From positions 57,886,937 through 57,950,936 of the forward strand of contig NC_071334.1 of NCBI RefSeq assembly GCF_027744825.2: DNA of 64,000 bases, written 5' to 3'. A program made the position numbers and the translations under genes. Each line of letters opens with the position of its first letter. The first letter of the stretch is position 1. This DNA comes from Synchiropus splendidus. Lineage: Eukaryota; Chordata; Actinopteri; Syngnathiformes; Callionymidae. This document shows, piece by piece, positions 1 to 46,500 of the stretch. The notes beneath the pieces were generated by a model. That model was not told the origin of the DNA, ran no database searches, and worked only from the letters and a program-made list of their open reading frames with translations.

Positions 1-141
1 GAAGAGGTCTCGGTTCCGCTCCTTGTCTGCGTGGTCCCGCAAGAATCCGCGGAAGTGCAGCAGCAGGTCGGCATTTTTCACCGAACCTCCTTTGCTCTGG
101 AGGAAGTGAAGCACCGCGTCCTGCGTCAAATCCGCGGCCAT
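1..141 (-). CDS. sowahb: Sosondowah ankyrin repeat domain protein, SOWAHB-like (N-terminal part only)
   Basis: The complement from 141 to the window edge encodes 47 residues starting MAADLTQDAVLHFL and ending in ERNRDLF. This matches the conserved N-terminal helical domain of the SOWAH family: a hydrophobic helix, a GG-x-V-x-N-A-DLL-x-HF segment, then FLRD and RxLF. Among the four paralogues the spacing and the FLRD motif fit SOWAHB best from memory. The family carries C-terminal ankyrin repeats, which lie outside the window. The ATG is the first codon before a GC-rich stretch (142-270) that looks like 5' UTR and promoter. The adjacent shroom3 supports the call, because SHROOM3 and SOWAHB are neighbours in human. 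SOWAHA or SOWAHC remain possible, as only the first exon portion is visible. Molecular function is poorly known, so none is assigned. Confidence 0.72.
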   Translation of the reverse strand, partial: MAADLTQDAVLHFLQSKGGSVKNADLLLHFRGFLRDHADKERNRDLF

Positions 142-2300
142 TCCAGAGGACCCCGGGCCGGTTTCGGTACCCAGCTTCGGTCTTGTCGGTTTCAAAGGTC
201 GGTCCTCGGTTTAGACAGTAAGTTGGCGCCCCGCCCACCGCAGGTATTTAACCCCAAACTCACCTGCCGGTAGAGAAGCGCAATGCACTCTGAAGGGTTT
301 CTGGCAGAAGGTCTTAGTCAGGTGTAAAACATCTTTCACTGCACAAACTCAGTCACAAGGCTCAGTTGAAATGCAACCCGTTTGCACTTATGACTTCAAG
401 GGTGCATGTATATATAGATGAAATGTTTAATTTCGAACCAGTTTCATTTTTGCTTTAAATAACGTACAAAAATAAATCTTATTTAAGACTAAGACGTATT
501 TTACATGGCGTATTTCCAATCTCAGCTGTCATAAGTGCAATTTCGCAATCTGTAACTATGTAAACATTCCCCGTATTTTACACCATTTAAATTCCATTTT
601 ATTTATTATTTTCATTGAGCAGGTGCAAAGGCTGAGACAGAAAATACAGATCAGTAAGAACATACTGAACAGAGAAAGAGTTCTTGCATAGACACAGTAA
701 CTGTCTCGTCTGTTTCTAAAAGACTGTTTGCGTCATGTTGAGGTTTCAGGAGCAGATGTGCAGTCGAGCGACAGTTCATATTATGGAGATTTCATAAGAA
801 ATTCACTCTGGACATTTGAACATTTCCAGGTTTATTATTTAAAAATGTGTTGCCTCTTGGCCAGTGGTACAAATGTGCAGGCTTCCTTCCCTCACCGACA
901 CTGAACTTCATTATATGCTTTAAAATAAAACATTTCATACAATCTCTTAAATAAACTGTCCTATAGTAAAACAATGGAGACTCCTCATTGACCAGCCCTT
1001 TCAACTGCAACCTCAGTAGTCACATGACAACATGAATGAATCAATTGAAAGAAAAACAGGTTATATTGAGTTTTGTTTAGGATCAGTTAAATATCTTTGG
1101 GTTAAAATGGCGGCCTTTAAAATGAAAAACAAACAGAAGAACCAGGGGCTAACAAGACATTTATATGGTGGTGGAAAAGAAAGAGTTCAATAATTCTTCA
1201 CTTTCAGATATAGCGATTTGGGAAGGGCATGAAGCCACATTGGAATTATGCGACGGTAATTTCAGGAAGACTGTAATAACCCATGTTTAAGATTGGTTTA
1301 ACTATTTTTAAAAAATCCTTTGATTTCTCATTTCACTTTTTCCAAACATCATAGTGAGTCACATAAAATAAAGGTTGACTATTAACCAGTATGTTTCTCG
1401 TTGAATATTGCTACTACAGGGCTGTGTTCATGTTTCTAGGTAAACAATATTAACCTCCTGGATGCTCTTCCCAACAAAAGCCTTTTGAAATGTGGGTGAG
1501 AGCAAGAACCACTTGACTAAGTGCGATGAAGTTTTAAAATAAATAACTCAGTATTAAGGATATATATGCAGTAAAATGACCAGTTTGTCAGAAGTAACCG
1601 ATGACATCTCAGTCACACTATTGTGGATATTACATTGATAATTTTTAGCATTTCGTTCAAGGAAAATCTTTGGAACGTTTGATGCCGGACAGAAAGAGAA
1701 GCTCCATGTGGTGTTCATGGCGAAAGCGCTCCTGGCATGTGGTTCTCAGCAGCAGTAGTGGTGGTGGCGGCGCTGCAATGAGGCATTTGCATTAAATATC
1801 TTTTTGTTATGGTAACATATAAAGAGCTGATATTTTGTTGTGTCACAGTCATGGCAGTTCCTAAAGCTACCACTGTGCTCATGTATTTTCCTGATGACAA
1901 CACTTCCATGTTGTTTGTTCATGTGAAGAAGACTAAAAGTTGCATCTAAATTGAAAGAATTAAGTATTAAAAGTGATGTGCCATGTCCTTCTTGTCCACT
2001 TGGGGGCGCTGTAATTTCGTAAACAACCTCCACCAGGCTCCCGAGCCCTCCAACAGTCAGAATCAGAAAAATTAAAGCTCATTATTCGCCCCTCAAACCA
2101 ACTGTTTTGGTGGGATTATCAGGGAAACAGAGACACTCCTGTGGCCTTCAGACATCTTTAAGTGATAAGCACATAAAAAAGCAGCAGTAGTTCTGACAAT
2201 TGCTCGGTCTGGTGTGAATAGAGGGAAGCTCGATATAAAAAAAGTTTCATAGTGTCAAGAGTTCGAAGTAACACGTCGACTCAAACACTGCCTGATGACA
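142..2300. other. Spacer between sowahb start and shroom3 stop, including the likely shroom3 3' UTR
   Basis: No coding exon is recognised here. The leftmost 130 bases are GC-rich and probably hold the sowahb 5' UTR and promoter. The rest is AT-rich. Minus-strand AATAAA signals (read as TTTATT on the given strand) occur near 831 and near 604, so the shroom3 3' UTR could run about 1.5 kb from the stop at 2301. Short open frames here on both strands lack codon bias and family resemblance. Confidence 0.5.
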
Positions 2301-35285
<32,985 letters not shown>

Positions 35286-36968
35286 GCCCGCGCGAGGAGC
35301 TCTCAGCCCGGTCTCCTCTGTCGTCCAGACCGCTGCCGCAAGCGAGGAACCAGAGTGAAGCAAATGACGCCTCCTTCACAAGTGCATTTCCTCCTTTCAT
35401 ATCGATGAAAAGCAGAGCAGGAGGAGCCGGAGCCCTGCGCTGCAAAGTGCACACATCATCGCGGCAAACTTTAGCCGAAGTTCGGAGAAGGGGCTTTATT
35501 TTAGGGGAGAAGTTGGTCGAGCCCAGGAAGGCGAGTCAAACGTGATCTGCCCAGTCTGAGACCTCCGCTCCTGAGCTGCCTCTCCTCCGAAAAATGAGTT
35601 TAGCATCACAATAGGATTTGGTGCGACTCAGTGAGCGCAGAGAAAGCGGAGAGGGGAGGGAGGGAGGGGTGAGAACGGGGTGAGGGGAGCGGAGGAGGGG
35701 GAGAAAGAGGCAATAGGTGAGGTGAAGAAGGAGAGACAGACGAGTGAAGCATTCGGAGCAAAGCAGCTAGAAAGATACGAGTCAGGGCGAAGTGATGTTT
35801 GTAGAGTGAGAAGATCCACTGCTTCAGATTTTTCTTAACCATCATGAAAAGTAAATCTAAAGGAAAAAAATAGCTGTCTGAATTATCTTTATACAAAGCC
35901 CTACAATAAGGTCTTGATCTTTCCGTTCTCTTTGACTTTGGTTTAGTACGAGCACTTGAGTTGAAGTGCTGAGAACAACACCACAATTAAACCACAAGCA
36001 CGTGTTTTTGGCAGCCTGCTCTCCCACAATGTACCGTGGAGATCAAAGACATCTTTTCATATTGAAAGTTATGTTCACCAAACGCTCTTCATAAAACTGA
36101 GCAGTGTCAGCACATCGAGAAGAAAGTGATGAGTAATTGTCACATGATCAGAAAGTGAACATTCTGGCTTGTCAGGAACGCGCTTCGATGTGTCACCAGC
36201 AGGTTCTGTTCACGGAGGTCAAAGGTCGCAGAAAAAAAACGAATGACGATGAATTACATTGTTCAGTATGGAGACAGCGCCATCTACTGGCCAGTCATAG
36301 TATATCAGCAACTGTCGACTGCGACAAAATAGTTTAATATTAAATCAAATTATCTTGCAAGTCCGTGAACATAATGTGCACCCCAACAGATACATATTCA
36401 CAACATTTGTACAAAATAGTTTATTTTCCCAAAAGTGACTCATTGAAACGTTCACGTGACGACAATAACAATAAAAATACAGATAGGCAGCCAGAAAGGG
36501 GGATCTGAGGCAGGCTGGTGTCTCTGAGAGACTTGGAGCAGAGCTGCCACGAGGAGCGAAAAGTCAGAAGTGGAAACATCATCTAGGGATCTCATTCAGA
36601 CTGACTCAAGTCACAAAAGGAGATGAACAAAATTGTGTGGTGCAGAGAGGGAATGACTTTTACTGTAAATTATTGCTCAGGAATATGTAGATATTGAATT
36701 AGCAGCAATTAAAACTTACAAACATATAAAAAAGGCAACAAAAATATAAAATCATGTATTAAAAATGAAGATGAAGTGACTTGCTTTCGAGAACAGCGAT
36801 CTTTTCTGCATTGGATTATATAATAAATATTAAAATATTTTGTTGAAATGTGGCCTGTTTAAGACATATAAAGCATTCTTTGTAACTTTGTTAACATGAC
36901 CTAAAAGGTTGGCTTGTTTTATTCCACACTTTGGCACTGGCTAAATTTTAAGTTAATATTTAGAGCCA
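35286..36968. other. shroom3 promoter region and 3' end of the MADF gene
   Basis: 35286-35560 is GC-rich with several CpGs and likely holds the shroom3 5' UTR. 35640-35760 is a purine-rich (GGGAGGAG-type) tract. On the right, a minus-strand AATAAA (TTTATT at 36420-36425) lies about 540 bases beyond the stop of the MADF gene and is the best poly(A) signal for it. No coding exon is seen. Confidence 0.5.
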
Positions 36969-39900
36969 TCACTGATAGGCGTCCTCTAACTCGCTGTAAA
37001 TCGTCTCGATTATCTTTTTCTTCAGTCTCTTCACTTTGTGTGCCGGCGTCTCATTCAAGCACTCCTCCACATACTTTAGGAAACCAGTGTGAGGTGAGGG
37101 CACCTGGTTCTGACAGTATGCCTTCATCAAGTCCAGCACTTCCGGGGTCAACTGCTGGCTTGTTCGCTTGCGCTGGACTCTACTCCCCCTGCTCTCCACA
37201 CGAGAAGACTCTGTGGAAGGAGATGAAAAGGGGGAGGAGCGCTGGGAGTCCGGGGGAGTGGGCGAGTGTGGAGGTTCGATTGTGTGTGTGGTGTGATACA
37301 GTTTCGTGACAGTTTGGGAAGCAGTAGTGGTCAAATTCTGGTACGGTCGTGAAGACTGCGTTTTCAGATGGAGCGGGTTGGACTCATGCAACACCTGGAA
37401 TGGGAGCTCCTCCCCGGTGCCTTCCTCGTCGCAGGAGTCGCAGAGAAACATCAGCTCGCGGTAATGTTTCCACTTAGGGACGTAGAAGTCCTCGGAGCCG
37501 CATGTTTTGTTCGAACTCATGGCCTTGTGCTCGCGTTGGAAGATGGTTCTCAAATTACGGAACTTCGCCTTGATGTCTTCCACTACCAAGAAAGGAAAAC
37601 ATTTCAGAGGGGATGATACATGACAGGCTCCGTTAAACCAAAATTACCAGTAAATGGAACGGCTTCATTGGTGGTCAGCATGTTGCTCAGGCGGTCCAGC
37701 AGGCTCTTTTTCAGCGAGCGGTTCTTGTAGCCGTCAGACTTGTGGTTCCACAGGCAGCTGTGCTCTGGGAGGAATACAGAAATGAAAACTACATAAACAA
37801 ATATGGAGAGTAAGTAGAGTGACACAAATCATTGCAAATGTTCCGTCAGCCATTTGGCATGTCTGGTGTTGTTTCCAACAGATATCATCAGAAGTATTAA
37901 CATAATAAGAACGCTAATTGAGACACTAAGTCAAATTGCAAAACATGTTGTGTTGACTTGACTTGAAAATATACATGAAAATGAATACAAATGAATAAGA
38001 AATATTGATAGTTACCAGCAAAAAACGTGATGAGCTGGTGAGTCTTGACATCAGTCCAGAAGCAGTGGGATTCAGTCAGCGGTCTGGGCTCTGGCTGAGC
38101 AGAGATCTGTAGGGGCGGTGGGTTTGAATATCGGAGGCTGTCGGGCGGTGAGGACGTGCCGGGAAGTGTTGAAGCACTGACTGGGCTGGGACTATCAGAA
38201 ATGAACCTCTGAGGAGCAGTGTCACTGATGAAGCCATTCTGAGCACAGGAGGTGCTCAGTTTAATGATGTTAGCTTGGGCGGAGCTGGCAGAAAGGCTGG
38301 GACTGGATGTGGATATTTGTAGATGAGGTGGGGTTATGAAAGGCTTGATGTCAGGTGGTGAACTGGGACGGGAGGAGGGAAGGGTTACAGGAGTGGCTTG
38401 ACTCTCTGCTTTGAGGTTATCTGAAGGGTCAGGGAGGATAACTTGGTACGTAGAGGGGGAGTTGGTTAGGATTTCACTGTGTTGAGAGCTGGAGGTGTTG
38501 AGACTCTTGCTCTTCGTTGAGCTCGAAAAAAGACTGGCGGGAGCAGAAGTAGGTGCGTAGTTTCCACTTTCTGATTCATTATTGTCCCTCGGCAGGAATC
38601 TCCGCAGTATATCCAGACCCTCTTCTGCCTCACCGCACTCAGTGAGGAACAGCATCTCTTGGTAGTATTTCCATTTAGAGTTGAAAGGCCTGCTGGATGC
38701 CTTGGAACCCTGGACCAACTTGTACTCGCGGTTGAACACCGTGCGCAGGTTTTTGAACTTGTTCTTGACATCTTCCACTGCGAAAGAGTGAGACATGAGT
38801 TACAAGATGAAGCACCTAAATCTTAAAATGAAATACTCAATCTCACAATCACAAAAGTAGGAAAGGCTCAGTAACTCAACAGCTGTTTTTTGTAAAACAA
38901 ATGAAGTAAAATAAACCTAACCATTCTCAATGTATTCTGCTAGTGGTGGGATCGCACAGGGCCCTAAGGTAGGATTGAGTTCAGTTCAAAACTAATGCAT
39001 TCTGAGTGCAACACTAGCAAAACATAGCCTCGATGTTCCTCCATGAGATGAGGTTATTTCATTAGATTAAATAAATCTCAACGTCATCAGATCCGTTCTT
39101 TGCCCGACTTCACCTGATAGAAATGTTGCTTGGTCTGAAAGCTGGGCGCTGAGTGTTTCCAGCAGTTTCATTCGGACCTGCTGGTTGCAGTGGTTCTCTG
39201 ACCTTTTGTTCCACAGGCACTCGTTTTCTGTAGGAAAGCATTTCTTGTTAGCTCCAAACAATTTTCAGCGTCCCAGTCATTCTTTAACAAGGTCACTTGC
39301 CACAATAGAAGTCTATTAGTGCACGTTCCTTCTCCTCAGTCCACAGAGACTTAGCCACCATGTTGCAGTTTGAGTCAGATGTGCAGGACGGCGATGGGAG
39401 CAGGGAGTATATGGGTGCTGCAGCAGGGAGGACCATCTGATTGTCTGGGGGTTGAAATGACGGCGTGCCGGTGCCTTCGTTATCACTCTCTAGAAAGAGC
39501 AGTTGCTGGTAATGCCGCCACTGTGGTACATAAACGTCGTCTGAACCACAGAGTTTGCTCGCCTGCACGATTTTGTATTGACGTTGAAATGTGGTGCGGA
39601 GATTCCGGAACTTGTTCTTTATGTCTTCCACTAAGGACAGAGTGAAAAGGTCATGTTTAGTTCAGGGTTCAAAGACGGTGTGTGCACATTGGCTGCTGAC
39701 CTGTAAAGGGTGCCGGTGGGGGGTGCGTGCTCAGGAGGATTCTGAGTTTTTCCAGAGTTTTCCAGCGCAGCTCACGGTTTTTGTAATCCAGGGTTTTGTG
39801 CTTCCATAGACAGCTGTGCTCTAGAAATAAAAGACATTATTTAGCAGTCGTAAATTTGGTTTTTCTACTTATTCATTTATTAAGATTCAAACGCATCCTG

Positions 39901-41088
39901 ATTCACATTCTATACTGTATTAAGATGATAGAACATCAGGGAATATATTGACCTGTGTCCAGATATAGAAGAGATTGGGAAGATGATTAACAAAATGTAA
40001 CAGACTGAACTCTTAGTTGTTACCATAAAATTATACAATTGTGACCATTTATTGTCTTCAACAGCCAAAGCGGCGGCAAAATATAGCTGCTTCCACACCA
40101 TATTCATGGGTGGATTTGGACAAGAGTACAGGCGCAAACGCAAAGTATAATTGAACTGTGATGTCTGGGATCCTAATCTTGTTATCATTACAACTATTCC
40201 ATGACAACACCAATGACATTTCAAAGTTGGCCGCAACCTAATTTTACTGCATAACAGGCAAAACTTTAAGTTCAATTTCAGCACTACTGTCATCAGTATC
40301 ACAACTTGTTTCTGCCTTTTTGCTTCGATGATATATTATACGTTTATTTATGTTATTTGTACAGCTACTAAGGTAAACATGTAAACACGTCGCCCACGTG
40401 ACAACATTTGTTGTGTTCTCGATTATCGAGTGTTTTGATCTCACATCGACCACATCAACATAATCATAGCCATCCATTCGCAGCACTTGTGGTGTCAGAG
40501 TCACGGTAGAAGGTCATGATCGCACTTGGGAGCCTAGACAGTGCAAACATTACTCTGACAACCTTGAGTGTGCGCGTGAGTGTGTGTGTGTGCGCGTGTC
40601 AGCAAGCAGCCCATTGGTGTTACCGTGCATCCAAAATACGTGCACGTTAGCACGTCTTTCTAGTGTGACAATTGCTCCATCATATCATGAGGTTGAAAAA
40701 AATATTCCACACAAAACTAAACACCATAAAACGAACTGTGTAACACAGCTACACTGGGAGCTATAAACGGCTAATTACGACACGGTTTCGGAGACATTAC
40801 AGGAATATAACAGATCGTGTTGCGTCTAAATGGCTAGTAATGGAAGGTGTTTGGCAGTTGCTCGTCGCATTGTTCAGTCTTCGTCGCCCATTTCGAGCAA
40901 TGGTTGCTGTAAACGTTGCTGCGTCTTGTACAGAGTGAAAGCGCAAACTTTAATGAGTTTCCGAGGGAAATATTTTCAAGTATGTATGACTCGGTGTCTG
41001 ACCTACCGGAAAAAAACGCTATGAGCACCCTCTCTTTATCCTCGGTCCAATATTTTTCAGGTGAGACGCTGAAAGAAGAAACCTCCAT
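36969..41088 (-). CDS. Putative DNA-binding protein with three tandem MADF domains and BESS-like tail (complete, 7 exons)
   Basis: Exons 5' to 3': 41007-41088, 39701-39820, 39301-39630, 39114-39227, 38016-38777, 37648-37764, 36969-37582; 2139 nt, 712 residues. Each MADF domain has the same parts: W-T-x-(D/E)-x-K near a hydrophobic FF or FY, a CLW motif, V-E-D-(I/V)-K-x-K-F-(R/K)-N-L-R-T-x-F, and W-(R/K)-x-Y-x-(Q/E)-x-(L/M)-F-L. They lie at about residues 14-115, 164-263 and 456-557. Ser/Pro-rich linkers separate them. A C-terminal segment at about 676-707 (FLKYVEECLNET, KRLKKKIIETIYSEL) resembles a BESS protein-interaction motif. MADF proteins such as Drosophila Adf-1 and Dip3 bind DNA and regulate transcription, so nuclear action is inferred. 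All six introns are phase 1. The third intron uses a GC donor (TGTG/gcaagt). I know no vertebrate symbol. Confidence 0.85.
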
Positions 41089-43521
41089 ATTAGTTGCTGC
41101 CGTTTGGTCTTTCTTCTGCTCGGCTGCCGAGTCATGTGACCCGCATACCGGCCCCTTACTGGTTGATGTAACGTGATGTAATGTTTCATGTTGCCCAGTC
41201 GAGGTCGCTTTTCAACAGAGTCCGGAAAAGGTTGCCTCGTTGTCAACGTTGACCTCTCCTGCGTTACTATTCACGTGACGAGTAGACGTTATACGCCATG
41301 ATTTATTAAAGAAGTAGAACAAACAAAAGTTCAGATGACATACAAAACTATTCTTAAGACAGTTTGGTGGTATGTATCGATTTAGAAATAGAAATCCTAA
41401 ATTAATAAGGTACATAATTTCAGTTCGTGTGAATATTACTACATTTGTAATAGGAAAAAAAGATACTAGATTCATTTCACATATTAGAGCTGTCATCAAC
41501 AAAACTAGTACAGATGAAACAGACTCTGTGCAAACGCTTAGTTTAGATTTTTATTTCATATAGTCACAAATGTTCTTGCACACGTCAGACAAAACACATG
41601 GGGTAATATTTACAGTGAATTTCATGTACATTTTATTTCTTCACATGTAGACACCCAAACCATGTACAGTATTTACACAGTCAACTCAGTCTCACTGCTG
41701 CCCAAATAGCGGGGCAGAAGTCAATCTGGCGATAATGTGAGCGTGCACATTAATGACCAAATTCAGAGCTGGTGGAGTTTTCCTAAGCATGGATAATACT
41801 GTATGTTCAGCCTAGGTAGATGACTTTTGAAGGCTTTTGTTGAAACTACATGAGATCAAAGTGCAAGAATTACATTAGGTTTGTGAGAAAAATAACTGGG
41901 AAGGTGGCATAAAAAAAAAATCACAGGAAGAAAGGGTGACTATTTCCATATTCTCTCTGTGATCGTGATACATGTCAGGTGGGTATTTTCAGTGCAGAGT
42001 GAAACCATTCCCCAGAACGAACATTTCTAGCTCTGCTGCTGGTAAGGCTCAAAGAAAAGTAACATCAACAAGATGTCTGCATCATAATGTGGTCGCAATA
42101 AGATATGTTTTCGTCAACCTCTTCTCCAGCTTCATTACAATTTCAACCACGAAAAGCATACCATTCCCTTATTTTGTTATAATACAAATGACATCATTCA
42201 CATATACATTTTACGGTCATAAAGCATATATCTATGTACACTCATGTGCCCCCTCAAACCTTCTCTAAAGCTTTCTTCACCTAGTCACCTGATGCTTCAA
42301 GTGTTGAGTTCATTCACCGCAAAGCAGTTGCTGTCAAGGAAACAACCTCTTATCTGCAACATGTTTATGAGTCATGAGACACAAAATAGGATTCACTTTG
42401 CACCCACACTGTTTTTGGACAAACAAGGCCATGTTTCTTCTGCCAGTGGGACAATACTGTAAATGAAATGCAGTGTATCAATGATAAAAGTATACTATAG
42501 TACTATAGTCTAACTATTAAAATACCAACATATAAAAGTTTTTTTCTTTGTATAAACTGTGTCCTGTTTTTATATTTGTTATCTAGCTGGAATTCTCTGA
42601 GAGCGGAACTTGTCAACGTCTCAGTCTATTGTTCAATTTAATGGACAATACAAAACACATATTATACAAAATATACTTTAAAATCCAACAGAAATTAATA
42701 TTTTGTCTGCTAGCTGTGTGCCAAATTCAGCAACGATTACTTTCTTTAAAAAGTAACAAGGAAATGCTCAGACTGAAAACAGCTGAAGTAAAAAGTTGAA
42801 GTTTTGAGGTTACTCTCAGGCTTTCAGCAGCACCTTAGTAAAGTGACTTGGAAAAAAGAAAAAACATTAAAGATGTCAACGTTGGTGGAGTGTGAATACA
42901 ACACACTGATATGAGGTAGCGTGACAAATTAACAGTGAGTATATGTGAGGTTATTATAATCTATTATGTTATTAAAAGGGAGTTCATTGACCCTTGATTA
43001 ATGAAAACTAAACCAGTGAGATCGAATGTCAAGTTTCAAACTTTGCTCCTTGCTCTTCACATTCAAATATTTCAGTTAACCATAGCTGCTAAGAGTGAGC
43101 ATCTTAAGCCTACCAGTAACAAAAACGTATAGTGTTAAGTGTTAAAATCAACACAGATGTTTAGGCTGCAGGAAACACCTTGCAGACTGTTTTTACAAAA
43201 TGAAAGGAAGGCAGCAAAATGCCTTTTTTAAACCATAAACTTCAATGATGAATTGATTTGGGTTGCTTCTTTTGGCCCCGCGTATGTCACGTTTCTTATT
43301 CAGTGATGACAACTCAATCCCACGTCTTTGCTTCTCCACATTGAGTGGTCAACAAAAATGTAAAGATGGTCGCCGGGCCTCGAGTCCCGCCTTCTGGCAA
43401 CGAAACAACGCAGATGCAGCCGTCACAATCTTTGACAATCACATTACACATAACCCCGGCCATGTGCCAGAGAACCTGTGACCCAAAAATCACAATGACA
43501 GTCCCAACCTTAACTTCTTCA
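41089..43521. other. MADF gene promoter and mfsd14b 3' UTR
   Basis: 41089-41290 is moderately GC-rich with CpGs and should contain the MADF gene promoter. Minus-strand AATAAA signals (TTTATT) near 41302, 41549 and 41633 would end an mfsd14b 3' UTR of about 2 kb, leaving a spacer of only a few hundred bases between the two genes. No extra coding exon is seen. Confidence 0.5.
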
Positions 43522-46500
43522 TCAAACGATGCTGTCCTGCAGCAGCGGCTCAAAGTCCTCATCGCTGGCTGCGGGTGGCGTTTCTTCGTCGCTGCCAGGC
43601 AGAGGCGTGTTGATGTGGACGCCGGCTAATGATGATAGAGACTCTTTGCTCTCGGGGTGGGGCTTGTCAGTGAGGGACAGCGGTAAATCTGAGGTGGTCG
43701 GCTTCTCCGGGATGAAGAGAGCGACGAGGAATGCGATGACCACGGTGCACGCTCCTAACAGGAAGGGCGGGCCAGGGATGAGAGCATGCTGAGGGGAGAC
43801 AGAGTTATTCGATTCATAATTTTTAATACATTCTTTTTTACCTATCATCATACAATCTCCATCATTTTCAACTCTAAATCCGATTTATATTTAACATTCA
43901 GTATTCAATGCATCAATAAGCATATTGATAACACAGAATCACTGAACTTTGGCAGCTGACTGTTATAAAAATCCCCACATTCTTTTCAAGCCCTTCATTG
44001 TGCACCAACGATCTGACTGTTCCTGGGTGTGTGGGTTTGTAATTTGTTTGTGCTCACTGACCACTGTCCTCAGGCTTTCATTATGCCGTGCAGCGTTTGT
44101 GAATAGAATTTGTGTTACTACTAACCTCGGTGGGGCCGTTAACAGGCAGCGGGTCGATGTTGAACTCCCCCTGGATGGGGTCCATTGTGTTAAGCTCCAC
44201 GTTAAAGAGGAAAAAGATAAATCCATAGAGAGCAGGTCCGAGGCCGTTACACAAACCTCTGATACCCGTTATCATTCCCTGCACTACACCTGCAGACGAA
44301 AAAAAACACTCACATCAGAACCCAGTAGTGCTGAGTTTAAACCCAAGCGCAGCGGCCGACTGATCAGTCACCTTGTTTGTCAGGGTCAGCTGACTGAGAC
44401 ACCAGAGCTGAGACTGCAGGGAAGGTGATGGAGGACATGGCAGCGACAGCTCCAGCTGCCCACATCATCCTATTGAAACACAAGAAAAACAGTGTTTTAA
44501 TTCTAAACTTGGTGCTAATATGAATAGAAGGAACAAATGAATGAACATAACTAAAGGCTTTACACTAAGGCTGGCAGTAGATGAAATTAATTTAGATTAA
44601 TTAATCGCAGACTAAAATTATCGACGAAAAAACAGATCAACAAATGTATTATCATCAATAAATCACTCGAACATGTATTAGCATCTCATTAACCTATAGT
44701 TAACCATTAGATGGGACTTGTCGGTGTCTTGTTGCACTCGACTACATTTTAACCAGAATTGGTCACCAAAAGTTCACAACACCATAACTACTGATAACTG
44801 ACCGCAAATAAGCAAGTAATTTGTTTATTAATAGTTTACAGTGTTCACCAATCTAAAGTGATACCAAATTTTCTTTTGCAGCAACAGTTTTCAGTGCACC
44901 AATTCTACATGATGTAATAATAATGTATAATCCACTAAATGAGTTTGGCATGTTTCCATGGAAAATATGTCTTTTTTTTTATCAAAGGGAAGGAAAGTGT
45001 TTTCAAAGGGATCTTGGGCTCCTTGAATATCTCAAACATAGAAATCTAGACTACTGTGGACTGATGTTAAGAGGTCCTCTTGCCCTTCGCAGCTTGATGC
45101 TTGTTACATGCAACTATATATACAAGACGGACATTGGATGTTAAGTGAACGAACGATTGTTATTTAGTGTTTTTTTTTTTTTTTTTAATTGTAATTCTGT
45201 ATTTTCTTTATCTTCTTTATTTTCTTTTTTTTCTTCTTATCCACTTTTTTTGTAAATAGGTTATATAAATAATAGTTTTTTTTTTGTCACACAGCTGAGA
45301 TCTTCAATGTGTATGTGCATTTATATGATTATTATTGTGGCTGATATAAATGAATAAAAATATAGAAAAAAAAAAGTTTGCCATCACTGAAGCACTTTTA
45401 CCCTGTTTTTAAAGCTTATGTGTACTAATTCAATGCAAATATTAAAATGTTAATTATAAATCATAGCAGTTTGGAAACCAACTCTACATGAGCCTTCCAA
45501 GAGGACGATACAAAATATATTTTTTGGTACAGATTGCGTTAAGATATGTTTCACATTTCCACATGACATGAAAGGAAACCATGATTACTGATAAAATCTG
45601 ACACGGTTTTCAATCAATAACCCTTGAATTTGCATCTTATTTAACATCATTACAAAACTGCCAACTCTGCCTCCCAGCAGTTATGCAATTCCAACTCACC
45701 CACATGCACACACACACACACAGACAGACACCCAGGTCTCACCATGGCTCGGAGCCGAAGCCGTACCAAGCCAGCTGAAGGATTTGGAAACCCAAGCCCA
45801 AGAGCACTGTGTTCTTATTGCCGAGAGTTCTCATCAGGAGAGTGAGGAAAAGAGTCTGGGGAACAAAGGACAGAAGTGAGAAAGGAAAAACAAAATCTTA
45901 AATTAACACATACAGTAAGAGGGCTTTAAATAGACACACTGATATGATAATGAAGGTTTGCTTGCTTCACAACCCAGAGAGCACCACAACTACTGTGAAT
46001 GTATTCTACAGACCATTTTTACCTGTCACCGGTCCACACAAAAACACAGTCAGATTTTAAAATGTGAAAAAAATATCAAAATAGAGCAGAATTATTTAAT
46101 TTCCTTGTCATGCGTGTGAATTCTTTTTTAATAGCCTCAACATCATGTCATATTTATTAGGCTACTTAATTTTAAAGCCCTTTTAATCCTCATTAGATCA
46201 ACTCATGAAATAAGCCTATGCATTATTAACTGAGGATAGTGAAGTGCATGTGTGTGCGGGAGATGTCACTGCGAGCTTCTATGATGGCTTCTGAGCATCT
46301 AAAGTGGATGTTACCTGACATCTAGACATGCTAAGTTTATTTAGAATGCTCAACTCACAATGACTTCATGTTACCTGGGCAATGATGGAGAGGATTCCCA
46401 CCACCCCGATGAACACAGCGATGGTCGTAGAGGAGAAGTTGATAACCTGAGTGTGAACGTAAGCAAGATTATTACTCTATAATGAAACCCACTAGAAATG

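Noticed and set aside
31..273. An 80-codon plus-strand frame at the window start
   Set aside because: It is antisense to the sowahb first exon and its GC-rich leader.
43949..44428. A 159-codon plus-strand frame opposite mfsd14b exons 10-11
   Set aside because: It overlaps conserved transporter exons in antisense and crosses an intron. No domain is recognised.
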